A stretch of DNA of 64,000 bases from Pegea sp. RAD2-039 (lineage: Eukaryota; Chordata; Thaliacea; Salpida; Salpidae): assembly GCA_034620365.1 (NCBI GenBank), contig JAQGEQ010000299.1, forward strand, positions 1,116,001 through 1,180,000, read 5' to 3'. Of this stretch, positions 24,003 to 36,519 are shown piece after piece. Every line of letters begins with the position of its first letter. Position 1 is the stretch's first letter. A model generated the notes under the pieces. The model saw only the letters and a program-made list of their open reading frames with translations. It was not told where the DNA came from and made no database searches. Both the position numbers and the translations under genes were made by a program.

Positions 24003-24622
24003 CTAAGTAAGCTTCTTCAGTCTCCTCATCATGAAATCCTGTCTTTTTTCATCTTCATATTTCAGTTTTGTCTTCCTTATTCGCTCATTTATTTCAATAA
24101 TAAAATCATCAAAAAATTTTTTTTTGAAAGAATATTGAAGTCTTCTAGGAGTTCAGTTCAAGGTTTGATTTATTTCTTACAAATATACAACTGTGCAATC
24201 TTAATATGATCTTATTGAGTCACAAATTGAAGTTATAAGCTTCCATTCTCCCCACACCGTATTTCCGCTCATATCCACTTTCCTTGTCACGTGATACCAT
24301 CATTTATATAGAAAATTTTTTAACAATTTACGATCTGCTGTCAAAAGATTATTATTTTTAAATTAACTTTTTTTGGTAGTTTTCTAAGATTTTCTTAACA
24401 AGTCTACATTTTGTGATTTATCCGAAGTTTTCAAAGCTTTTAATAATCTTTGTAAGCTTTTAGCGGTTTCATAAGTGAAACTATCCAATCTTACATTTGT
24501 AAATGACTCTCACGTTCATCCTGGTGATCCGTAATTCCGGTTTTCATTTCTAATTGCTTTTTGTAGTTTTGAGAAGTTTCACTTACTTTGTATCTAAGTT
24601 TAAAAACGGAGTTATTAACCAT
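24003..24622 (-). CDS. Candidate small multi-exon gene of unknown family
   Basis: On the minus strand the last exon, 24003-24144, reads 47 codons ending FMMRRLKKLT and stop, preceded by charged helical sequence (INERIRKTKLKYEDEKRQ). It joins in phase through an 80-bp GT..AG intron to an exon ending at 24224 that reads YERKYGVGRMEAYNFNL. Farther upstream, 24495-24622 is open from an ATG and ends at a gtaaga donor, with an acceptor (ccagctag) 10 nt before the ATG. A further open stretch lies at about 24385-24480. I could not connect all pieces without a stop, so this may be a real gene with exons I mis-set, or a decaying one. Identity unknown; a ciliary or coiled-coil protein is only a guess. 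Confidence 0.35.
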
Positions 24623-27600
24623 CTTTTTACAACTAGCTGGTTTTAAATTTATCGTCTCTATGTGTTTCTATCAGTAATTATATTTTAAGGTTTTTTATCA
24701 CACGGATTATTTTCATGAAAACTTTTAAAAACTATCAAAAGTAAATAGTCGATGTAAAGTTTTTACTGATAGTAAGTTTGTTTATTTAGATCTTTTATTC
24801 AACAAACTCTAAACCATATTATTATAACTGATCTAAATTGTAAATATATTTACAACTAAATTGGAAATAGTAAATATAAGGCTAGCGGTGTTTGTATCTG
24901 TAACCTACAATTTTTTAAGCTTTTATTGACCAATAAGGTAAAATTCTAACTCGAGATATAAATGTTGAAATTCCCTAAAACTGGAAAGAAACCATAAACA
25001 TAAGATGATTATCGATTACAGTTATTGATTTTTGGTAGTTTTTTAAGATAATTATTTTGACAAGTTGGTTGAAAAGTCAACTATTTAGTTTGATTAGTAG
25101 TAATAAAATATTCTAAAATAGTTGTTCTCTTTTTGTGTTTTACAAGCTTGTTTAGTTAAAAACTTTTAGTTTAAATCCATAAAATTGAACAAATTCTTTG
25201 AAAAAATAGTCATTTTTCAGTGAAAATGTTAACAATAACTCACTAAAGATCGATATTTATTGATTTACAAGAAATAGTAAAATCATTCATTTTGTTCAAA
25301 TGGTTTTCATTAAACATTTATGGTTAGCAGAAAAGTATCTTTATAAATCATACTATTTACAGTTAAACTGAGTATAAGACTTGTAAAACACAAGCTATTT
25401 AATTTGATTCAATTTACAGTCAAAATAATAACTTTTAAATTGCTTTGATTGGAGATTTATCTATCAATTGGTTTTCAATAAATTTTATGAAGTACTTACA
25501 ACTTTTAGATCAGTTTTAATCTTGTATAATGAAATCTAGAGTGATAATAACTGATACAACTAAGATAAACAATTAAGATAAACAAAAATAAATACAAATA
25601 GCTTTTATCAATACAATTAGTAATTGCTTATTATCTCAACTTAATATTGTTTACCAAACTTTTTATCCATTATGCAATTACAAATTAATTTCAAGCATAA
25701 TGGTGTTAAATTTGCATGAAATTGTACAAGCCTTAATATGCTAAACTATATTAACTGCTTTAATCAAAATTGTTTGTCTCTACTGCTATAAATCTATTAC
25801 TTCAATCAATTTTTAAGTTCTGTGATGTAAGTTTGTCTAAAACGTTTTAATAAAAAGCCCCATGTAACCCAGTAATAAATTATTTGTTATAAAAGTAAAG
25901 AATATTTCTAGGATACTTTAAATTAAAATACTTCAAGAATATCAGAGATAAGAAAAGCTTTTCTAATAATTTCAATGTTAACAGTGAAAATAATGTAAAC
26001 AATATTTTAAAATACTAATAAAGATAAATACAAGAGATTCTTAAAAATAGCTCGATTTACTCTTACTTAGTTTCATATATCATAGCATTTTAGGATAACA
26101 TTTTAGTAAAACTTATCTTTGAGCCTTAAAGTGAAGGATACTTTAAGAGAAATATGTAAAATCAATGAAAATCATTTTTACAATGAGCTTAAGGCTATAA
26201 ATGAATTACATTGTTTGTTATTATTTAAAATCAGCTACACATAATACGGCAACAAATTTCTAACCCTTTGAAGTAAACATACATGTGTCTTATCAGTTCA
26301 AGCAAACCGAAAGCAAATATCTACTGATAATTCTTATGTTACTTATACTAATAAAAGTATTTTTTTACAACTTTTAAGTTTCAAAACTCAATGTTTGAAT
26401 AAATCTATAATTCGATAGCAAATCAAGTACATTTTATATACAATCATATATATTTGTTCTTGTTATTTACATCATTTTGAAGTTTTTTGTTCCACCAGAT
26501 ATGTTTTACTATATTAACTATATATTACTTCAATGTAATACAATTTTCCTATATTTTTGGCATAAATTAACTTAAACTATCCAAATATAACTATCAGCAT
26601 TATTGCTTCTTAATTCTAGGTATGAAAGACTACATTCAAATTTTTCCAAATTACAATAAAACTTAAGTGTTTATTTATGTATCATATATCTCATTAGATT
26701 AGTATTATATCGCCTTTAATTGATATTAATAAAAAGTTTCAACTTTAAATGTTTGCTTTCTATCTATACATTTTGTAGCTGTAAATTTATTTATCTTATT
26801 ACAAATTGTAATTAAATTATCTAAAATATTTACGATAGGAAATACTTTGAAGTGAAATTTCAAATTTATTAAAACTTTGTTTATATTTCAATAGTAAAAA
26901 TCAATTTCAAACAAAAAATCCCATTAAAATAAATCCTTTATATTTTTATTTGGGGTTTCATCATCTGTGTTGGTTTATACTCTAAAAGAAAAATATTAGT
27001 AAACAAGATAATCCAAACTTCAAAACGAAAGTTGATAAATTATCAAATTTACTTTGAAAAAATATATTATAAGTTCTCAGCTAAGTTTGTTTTAATAAAT
27101 TATCAAAGTCATCAATTTTGTGCTTTTAACTCCTTTTTAATTAATGTTTCTTTCCAAAACTGACTCATCAAAAACTTAATACAATTCAGGTATCTTGGGA
27201 ACAAATCTCTTATTTAAAAATTATCCATGTAATGGAGACTTGCTTAAAACTAACATTTACTAAAAAAAGTTTCAGAAAAGTAGTATTTATTGTTCTTTTC
27301 ATTCTAATGCAGTGTTTCTAATATTCATAAATATTTTCAACTTTTAGTTAATTTTTAACTGATATTGTCTCATATCAATGGACAAATTAATTAAGGTTTA
27401 ACTGACATGATTTGATTTCAACTTTTCAATTTATAAAAGAATTATTGATGAATGCTTTTAAAAACTCTTTTTTAAACTACTACAGATGATATCTGATATA
27501 CAGATGTTGAAAATTATCCTAATGTCTTTATCATATAAGTTTTTTGATTCAATGATTTCTATTCCTTATAAATTACTTGATTAAAGCCTAATATTAAAAA

Positions 27601-29609
27601 GTCAATTTCAAACAAATATAAAAAACCAAATTGCCAGTTATTGTATTCTTTTTGATAATTGTATTTTTGGAAACTATGAAATCCAATTAGTTTTATAAAT
27701 AAGCATCAAATCAGAAATTGATTTTTGTATGAACTACAACAGTCACAAATGTGAGAAAGTTGAGTATTTGTATCTGAAGATGATTAAATCTTGATCATGT
27801 AATCTCGATTATGATTAAGCAAAGTTGAACGAATTCTTAAGACTTCAGATAACTTTTATCTTTTAATTTTTCTACATTTAAGCTTCATCTTTAATATTTT
27901 CAAACTTAATGATTGATATATTAAATTAAATATTACAATTCTGAGTATAAATAAAAATAGATCAAATAAAAAAACTGTTTAGTAAACAAACTGCCACCTA
28001 TTTTTGTAAAACGAAAATAACTAAAATATAAAATAAACAAAAAATGAAATGGTTGCTTAGAGCAAAAGAGAAGTGAACTGCATTTTTAAGCATTTAGCTA
28101 CAAAAACTGAATTGAAATAAAAGTTGAAACTTTTTAAAGATATTTTGCTTTTAACATCTACAGCTAAGTTTAGACTTTTCACATCAAACTTTTTTATCTT
28201 TCTCAAAAAGCAATTTTTTATTTTTCAAAGACAATTGCGTCTTAAAGAGTTGAAAAATATGACAGGTACAACATAAATGAAAATATTTACAAACAAATAA
28301 CAAAAGAAAAAGTTGGGGGTGAAAAAAGCGAAAGCCTCCTGTAAGTTAAGTAGCTCAGTTAGTTTCGCCAAATAGCTTGATATGTTGTAATCATCTTAAG
28401 CAATAAGATATTTATATAATATAATATGCATGGTAAAAATTAACATATGTTTGTTGGTGTTTGTGAGAATATTTCACTTTTTGATGGTTTAAATAGAAAA
28501 TCAATTTGCGCCATTTCTTATAAACCAAAAATAAATTCGACCAAAATGTCTCAGTCCAAAGTGAGGATATGGAGAGGATGAGAAAATCACAAAATGACAA
28601 ATTGGAAATTTTTGCACAAAAAATAAAAGTTTGAATGAAAAAGCAATAAATAAGTTTGTTTGACAAAAGCTTTTAGCATCTCAATTAGCAAATGCCTGGC
28701 ATACTTTTAATAAAATACAAATAGTAAGAAGATAAGTTTACAAGATGAGCTAATCACGAAGATAAACTCTTAAGAGATCCAAATAAAAAGCTACAAGGAA
28801 TTATTCAAGATGACAAATTGAAACAGAAATAAAAGAGTTTGAAGTTTACTTTTAGCATTTAAAAGATTTCTTAAAAAATATATAAAAAATTTGAGCTTTA
28901 AGAGATACAAAAATTAATACATTAAAATGGAAGTGGAGATTTGTGAAGGAGTACGTAGCTTGGAAGACGAGTGTGAACCACAATGTAAATCATTTACAAT
29001 TCTATCTTCTTGTTTAAAGATCTTTACATAGATAGCAAATTTATGCAAAATAAGTTACATGGACATTTTCACGATGATGACATTTGCATTGTGAACTAGA
29101 CATGAAAGATGAAAGTTATTGGGATATGAAAGGAAACATAGTTAGTTTAAAACATGCTAAAACTAAACAACAAATGAAAGAACTAGATGTAGGCAGCAAT
29201 CTGTTAGCCATAAACTTGGTTATCTTTGAAATTAAGAAACAGAAACAACATTGCAAACATACAGATGTAAGAATGTAGATAAATGTAATATATATGTTGA
29301 TGTAAGGGTGTTTCTACTGCAAACTTTTTACTCTTCCTGATATTATTGTGTTTATGCAGAGAGTTGTTCAGAATACACAAAGAGCAAAAAGCAATAATAA
29401 AGATAGAAAATGATGTAAAATTGAAAAGCCCGATTTCGAATATGGTTAGAACAAAAAGACAGAAAAAGCAAAATGACATCGATAATAAATTTTGAAGTAT
29501 CGATTTCATAAATCAAATATGAAAAAAATAAACAAGATTTACAAACTTCTAAAGTTGACCAGAAAGCAGCTTATACATAGTGTTGACCACCAACCAAATA
29601 CGCGAGTTG
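24623..29609. other. 5 kb AT-rich intergenic region, no supported gene
   Basis: Very AT-rich, with no recognisable exon. A coding-like stretch near 28927 (ATG GAA GTG GAG..., followed by a possible donor at 28984) and an open frame at 29084-29278 are not linked to any family. The part just below 29610 should include the NCK 3' UTR. Confidence 0.4.
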
Positions 29610-32600
29610 CTAACGGATCACTGGTATGGTAAGGAAAGCCTTGCCTTGCTCATTAGTGAATATCGGAGACTGTTTGTAATGTTCCAGAAGTAATTCCATC
29701 GAATCAAACTTCTTTTGTCCAATTTTAAAAGCTCCATCTGTGACGGTGACTTTAAAATGTCTGACTCTGTTCTCCATTTTCATCGAGATAGAAAAGTCTC
29801 CTTTCTAAATGCAAAAAACAAAATGTTAAGGTTTGATGACGTTTGCTGCTTTTACAGATAATTATTACTAAGCTAAGACGTAAGTTAATGATGTCACAAG
29901 TAAGTTGATACTAGTACTTCGAACATCTTGTTGGTTTAAATGAAATATGGAATTTGAGTGAAGTATGGAACGCAGCTGGTTGGCTAACTGGATAAAACGT
30001 GATGATGGTAAGATGTTGATGACACCAATTATTTTGAAGTTAATAATTTTGACTTTAAAAAGAATTTGTTTTTCTTTCAGTTTGAATTCTGAAAATAGTT
30101 TTGAGTCATTTAAACGTGAAAGTTTTTTGATGAAATGTAAAAGAGTGATGTTTTGTTGTTGCAAAAAATGTAAAAAAGAGATAAGCAACAGAAAAGTTGA
30201 AACAAATTAATCAATTCTATGAAAGATTTGGTAAGTTCTCGACAACAACAAGTGAACATTGTGCTAGAAACATAAGCACATGAAAATGTTGATACAAATT
30301 AAGAAGATTTAAAGAAATACTTGGATAAACATTTCTCCTTGTGAATAAAATCTCAAAAATATCTGTTTAGATAGCAAGAAAAACAACTAAATAATATCAC
30401 TACTGATGTTTCCTTCCTTCAATCACCTGTTACTACATTTTATTATATTAAAATAACAAATCGTTTTGATAATATTCTGAATAATAGAATGAAAGCAGTT
30501 AAATAATTAAGAGCTTGAATGTAAAGTACCAAAACCTGTTCCCAAGTAAATAGTAAATAAAAGCAAACCATTTGTATTGAGTTAGTTAGAAACTAAACGT
30601 TGAATTTAACTTCATCATTATTATAGAGATTCATTTTGCAAACATTTAAATACTCTGCAGCTTGAATACATCAGCAGAAATTTATGAAAGGAAATAAACG
30701 AGAGGTTACGTAACTTGGCAATTTCTGTTACACTGAAATTTGGTGGAAGTAAATAATCTAACCCAAAATTAGAACGATTAAATAATTGATGAAGTATTTG
30801 ATGCTCTTTAAATGGATAAACAAGTCTTCTTACCAAGTATGATGTTTATAAGCATATAACAATCAAAACTTATGATAAAACTAGAAAGGAAATGTTTGTG
30901 AAAGTTTCTAAATGCTACAAATATATTTCAAATGAAGTAGTAACATATGATGATAGAATTGAACAATTGCACAATGAAAGTATTGTTAGAACTTCAATAT
31001 CTCAACTACAAGATGAATCCGAATACTAGAAAGAGGAAATTATCGATCAAAACTACATCTATAGATTAGTTTGATGAATAAATTTTATAAGGTTCATCAT
31101 GCAACAAATCATTGAACAACTTTTTAAACTAAGAAAGGTTTATTTATTTAAAATTTCTAAGCTTTATTGGAACTAAAATTATCAATTACACGTAATAAGA
31201 CAAACTAATTTAAAATAAATAAATAGAATTTGAATCCAACTTACAGATGTTTCACTATTCCGAACTAAAAATTCGCCCGTGCTTGCTTTCAATTTCAACA
31301 AGTCTTCAGCATTTGCTCTTGTTAGCTTCCCGAAAAACCATTCCTCTTCATTCTATCAAATAGGTTTGAATGTTAGAAATAGATTCCAGCCACTAATTTA
31401 TCAGACTGAATAACAATCGATTAAGTAATTAATCAGTGAAGGAAAACTGGCTTCAAAGTGAAAGTTAAGTAAAAAATCGAGTTGTATTTGGTAGTTTCTT
31501 TGGAACTAGTCGAATTTTATGATGTTTGCTTTGATGACACGTCAGAACATGATCATCGTCACCTTAAACACACATTTCTATTTCGAAACTGATTATTTTA
31601 AAAACAATGCAATATAGAGATTGAAATACAACAGAAATGATGCCTGGAGGCTTCAAATGTTTAATACAACTAACACCATCACCACAAAAACTAAAGAAGA
31701 TAGAAGTTCTCAATTTTTAACAAGTTTCAAACATTCTCAGCACACTGATGAAGAAGTTAGTAGTCCTAAGTACTCACATTTCCACCTGCCCCGTTCTGGG
31801 GCACCGGGGGGATATTTGAAATTGTTGATTGCGGTGTGACAGGGTCGTAGTTGATTTCACGATTACTGGTTGCTGATTGGTTGTATGGAACCACCTCTAC
31901 GTAGTTCTTGGGTACAAGTCCAGTTTTGTTGTCTCGGTTTCTACAGACCCACCACTCTGGGTCGTTGACGGGATCTTCAATGACATCTAGGACTTCATCT
32001 TGTTTGAACGTTAATTCCTCTGGATTTGAAGGATTGAAAGCATACAAAGCACGAACCACACACACAACTTCAGTTGAAGTAGGTTGAGGAGGTTTAGGAG
32101 TAGGAACTGTTTTATTTGCCATCGTGTTTTGTTGAGTTAAAGTCTCTTTTACTACATAATTAGATGGAAACCATCCTTCAATTCCATTTGTATCAGCATC
32201 TTTACCATACCACCAGCCATCATTCTCCATTTGAAGGACTAGTACTCGCATGTTCTTTGTTAGTGATAGCTCATCACTTTTCGTTGCTTGAAAATTAAAA
32301 CGACTGACATAGCACTCGTTCAAAGCAGTCCCGGTCACTAAGTTAGCTTGGACAGCTGCCTGTCCACTAACTAACAGCTTTTGAGATCCAGGCTCAAATT
32401 GAAGCATGGTGTTGGCCGGTAGATTACTGTTCATTGTAGAATTATTCACTTTAACTTTTTTTCCAGAAACTTTGCTAGCTGAAAAATAAATAAATTCTAT
32501 CTTATCAAAAATGCAAAATAAAAAAATAAAAACTTTTCTTGAAAATATAATTCTAAGTTTAAATGGTGAAGATATAAAAACAATTATTTCATATCAAGCA

Positions 32601-33734
32601 CTTAAGTAGAGAAGTTAATCACTCATGACTTACAGTATTACTGTGTTCATGCAACATTTCAACATAAGCTTAAAAACATCATTACAACTTTATGAATCCA
32701 TAAATAAAGTAAAAAGCATGTTTTCCATTCATTACATTTATAAGTATTAATCCATCACTGACATTTGGTGACAAGTTTAACAAATTGAACTCAATAAAAG
32801 TGATTGATAACAGCAAAAGCAGCATGGAAACTTATCAATACTTTGTTCGACTAAAGATATCCTAAAGATAGACATAATCTTTAACAAAGATACAAATGAT
32901 GCTTATTAAATTAGGCTATCTATTCAAATGGTGTAAAAAAACAACACTATAATTTGACAAACTTTTTCTATCATATTACTCATCAATTAAAAGCAAGATC
33001 ATCTGTTTACACTAGTTATGACTTCAATGTTATTCAAGTTTATAAAAAACAGTTTTATAAATTCTAGGAAAATTAAAAAGACAAACATACTTATTTTCAA
33101 CCAAAATGATCACAACTACACTCTTAAAAAATTAGTGAATGTTAGTTTATATAAAAGTACATCTCTCACCAAATCTATTGATTAATGATTCAGGTTTTTT
33201 ATCTCTTCGTAGATAATTAGATGGAACTAACCCTACTTTGTTTGAACTATTTCTGACCTAAAATCACAAAAACTGGTCAATAACAAAAAAATGAAATACT
33301 AATAAAGCCACATATACATAATTCTTTAAATTATTTTATATATTCAGATATATTAGATTGCTTTTAAATAACAAAATGTAAGCAAATAGAAATAGTTGTC
33401 TTCTTATAAAACTTTTCATAATTTTTATGCTATAATCTTAAAAAATTGAATTCAAAAATAAACTATTATATAAACTGAAGCACACATAAAAAAAAGCTTT
33501 AAATATTAAACAGAAATTTTGAATATTTTAGATGAATCATAACAAAAATTTTGTTTAACCAACAAACTTGACTATTGTCTAAATGTTAACAACTGAAAGG
33601 TATTTACTTACTTTCCACCATGAGTTTTTAGCATCTAATAGAAACAATTGTTCATTCTTCTTTATTGAAAGTTCTTCTATATCATTTGCTGAATAATCAT
33701 ATAGAGCCGTTACCATTTCTTCAGAATTGCTCAT
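29610..33734 (-). CDS. NCK: NCK-type adaptor, SH3-SH3-SH3-SH2
   Basis: Five exons: 33612-33734, 33170-33257, 31778-32478, 31245-31352 and 29610-29804; 404 residues (vertebrate NCK1 377). Cytoplasmic adaptor that couples phosphotyrosine receptors through SH2 to proline-rich actin regulators (such as PAK, WASP/WIP) through SH3. SH3-1 spans exons 1-2 (ALYDYSANDIEELSIKKNE; GLVPSNYL). SH3-2 is at about residues 123-180 (NFQATKSDELSLTKN; GWWYGK; GWFPSNYV). SH3-3 is at about 210-270 (ALYAFNPSNPEELTFKQDE; EWWVCR; GLVPKNYV). SH2 is at about 305-400 (EWFFGKLTRANAE; GEFLVRNSE with the phosphotyrosine-binding Arg; HFKVTVTDGAFKIGQKKF; LLEHYKQSPIFT). Linkers are rich in Asn, Thr and Pro. The SH2 domain is split by a 1.4 kb intron. 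Confidence 0.95.
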
Positions 33735-36519
33735 TTTTCTCATAAAGTCACAATAAAGAAGAAATTATAAAGAAAAAATGTAAACTCTTAAAAATACTAG
33801 TTCCTGCAAAAAGTAAATTATACGACATAAAATAATTGATGTCACAAATATACAATGTTGAATAAACATCTTTCAAATGTATATGATAAATCATTGAAAA
33901 AAAATATAAAAAGTATTATCAATATTAAAATATAAGCTCTAGTCTAGTAAAATATAAGATAGTCTAGAAGATTTAGATTAATATAAACAATAATTTTATA
34001 TAAAAGCTATAAATAATTTCCATCTGGTAAAACTATCTTAGAAATGTGAAATCACATGTATTAACACTTATTTAACTAAAACCAGTTAACAAATAACTGA
34101 ACAATTAACTAATGTATCTAAAATTACAAGAATATACCCAGAGTGAACTATTTGGATTAAAGTAAAAACATTAAACAAATAATATTTAAGCAAACTTGTA
34201 AAGCTTGCTTATAAAAACTTTTAATAAAGAATAAACTTTGTTGTTAACTTTGAATAAATAGAAATTGTTAGGACAAAACTTTATAAGGATTTAAGACCAA
34301 AATACAAAAATTAATGTGAGTTTTAAACATTTTATATTTTAATTAATCAACTTTAGATTTATTTAAAATTTAACAACAAAAATATTGTTAGTTATATTTA
34401 TTATAGTCAATGATTAATTGGAAATTAATTACATACAAATATCATATGAAAAACATAAAATAAAGCTTACCAATTTTATAATTATATAAATAATTAATGA
34501 TAAATCGAGAAAATCAAAAAAAAATTTTTATGAAAGTTGTTGATAAATTTAAAAAGTATTATACTAATAATGAAGAAATCAAATTCATATTATTAAACTA
34601 AAATTGATACATATAATGATTATTTCTTATATAATCTATTAAATAAAAATATTTTTTATTTATTAATATATATTAAATGTTCATCAAGAAAGTTTTATAA
34701 ACAAATTATATATACAGAAATTAATAAAGTAAAAAAGTAAAGTTTATAAGGAGAATACTAACTAAATAAAATAATACTAACAAAGCTTCAAATTAAAATG
34801 CATTAAAATTAGCAACTAAGATAATTATATCACATACTGCATCTAAAACTGTTTTCTGTTACTACAAACGTAATAAAAATATTTTGTTTAAAATTCCAAT
34901 CTGAGCTTGGTTACTGCATTGTAAAAAATACTTTCAATAATATTAATAAATTTCCGATTATGTATTTTTAATGGTCAGTCTTACTGAAACAAAAATCAAA
35001 TTTACAATAAACTTTATCTGGTATCATAAATGAAACATTAATAAGGAAAGCGTGTTAATGAATAAGCACAAGAAATTCTTTATTCATGGGCGGATATATT
35101 AAATAGTAAAATAGAACTTAGCAAAATTTTACCCACACAAAAATCTACTTAATCTGGAAAAACTTTTTGTAATTTAAAAATTACTGTTATTTAGTGTAAA
35201 ACATTTTAAACTTAAATTAAAAAGATTAAATTAATATTAATCGTAATGCAGTAGAATTTAAATTATTAATACAATTTGTTGTGCCTATATGATAATACAA
35301 TTTTTTTGACTTTTATCAAATAAAAACTATAAGATTACATAAGAAAAATTTCGTGTTTAAATATAAAACGATGTAAAAAGAGTTTATAATCAAAACCAGC
35401 GTTAAAGAAAGATACTTTTGATTAGATTTATGTAGTTATGATTTGGGACATGATATACAATGCAACAAAACATATACATAACAAATTCTGCAATTTTTTT
35501 CAAAATAGAAAGATTACAGAACTAATAAAAACAAAACCTTATAACAAATTTTAAACTTGATATTAAAACTATTATACATAAGTAGTATATAACTTCAAAG
35601 CTTTAATTGTCTGATAAGCTCTAGTGATACAAGTGTAAAACTAGTTTCATAAATAATATAATTTTGAATATGACTTTGAGTATAAAGTGCATGAGATTAG
35701 TTTAAGAGCCTAATATTAAAGTAGATGCTATGCAGAGCACTGCTTGAAACGGGTGAACTTTAAAAACTCTAGAAGTCCAAAGCATACAATTTTTCTAAAA
35801 GACCAGTTTTATTACAACTAAAGAATTTCTTAAGTCAAGGTGCTAAAGCCAACGCAGCAGTCTTTTTCATAAATTGTTGTGCTCTGTTGTTCTACAAGAC
35901 TGCAAAAATTAGTGAGCCCAACAGCATTGTACTTTAACCAAATATGAGCCGTACCAGTTACTTCTGACTTACTCCTTATTTTTTTAAAGAATTTTGTAGT
36001 TTTTTATTAAAAATACTTTTTTTAATCTTTGTTAACAATGTTAGGATAAATTTTATAGTTTATTTAAGTTTTACGGTAAAATAAAATCTATTTAAAGAAA
36101 AAACAGTTAGAACATTTCATCTCTTTATAGTTTTGTAAAGGAAACTATTAAAAATAAATTGCAATTAAAGATAAAAAAATTTATGAAACCAATTTTTCTT
36201 TGGTTACTGCTTAGAAATATTTAAAAAATATTAAAAATAAAAATAAATTCAAAAACTAAAGATATCTGCACAAATTAATAATGTCTATAAAAAAGTTTGA
36301 TGTAATCACAAGTTATTTCAAGCGTAAACTTTCTATAAGAATAATGTGTTAGTTTGAAAACTTTTAAGTTTTAACAGATTTTTCAAAACTTTTTCACAGT
36401 CAATTTTATTAGAAACGTAATCAAAAAACGAATAACATAGAAATAACACAAAACATCTGTCAACATAGCACGATATATCTTACAACAGTTTATCCAATAA
36501 AAAACATTAAATCTTCTTA
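33735..36519. other. AT-rich region between NCK and the GPCR, no supported gene
   Basis: Extremely AT-rich. The right half should contain the GPCR 3' UTR, the left half the NCK promoter and 5' UTR. A 70-nt coding-like stretch at 35830-35899 (minus) after a good acceptor (tttttgcag) is noted but unplaced. Confidence 0.4.

Noticed and set aside
29204-30210. Overlapping frames on both strands near and inside NCK intron 4
   Set aside because: AT-rich, mutually overlapping, no motif and no splice support.
35830-35899. Coding-like terminal exon (minus) after tttttgcag
   Set aside because: Only 23 codons, with no upstream exon found. It could be an alternative GPCR 3' exon but nothing ties it to that gene.
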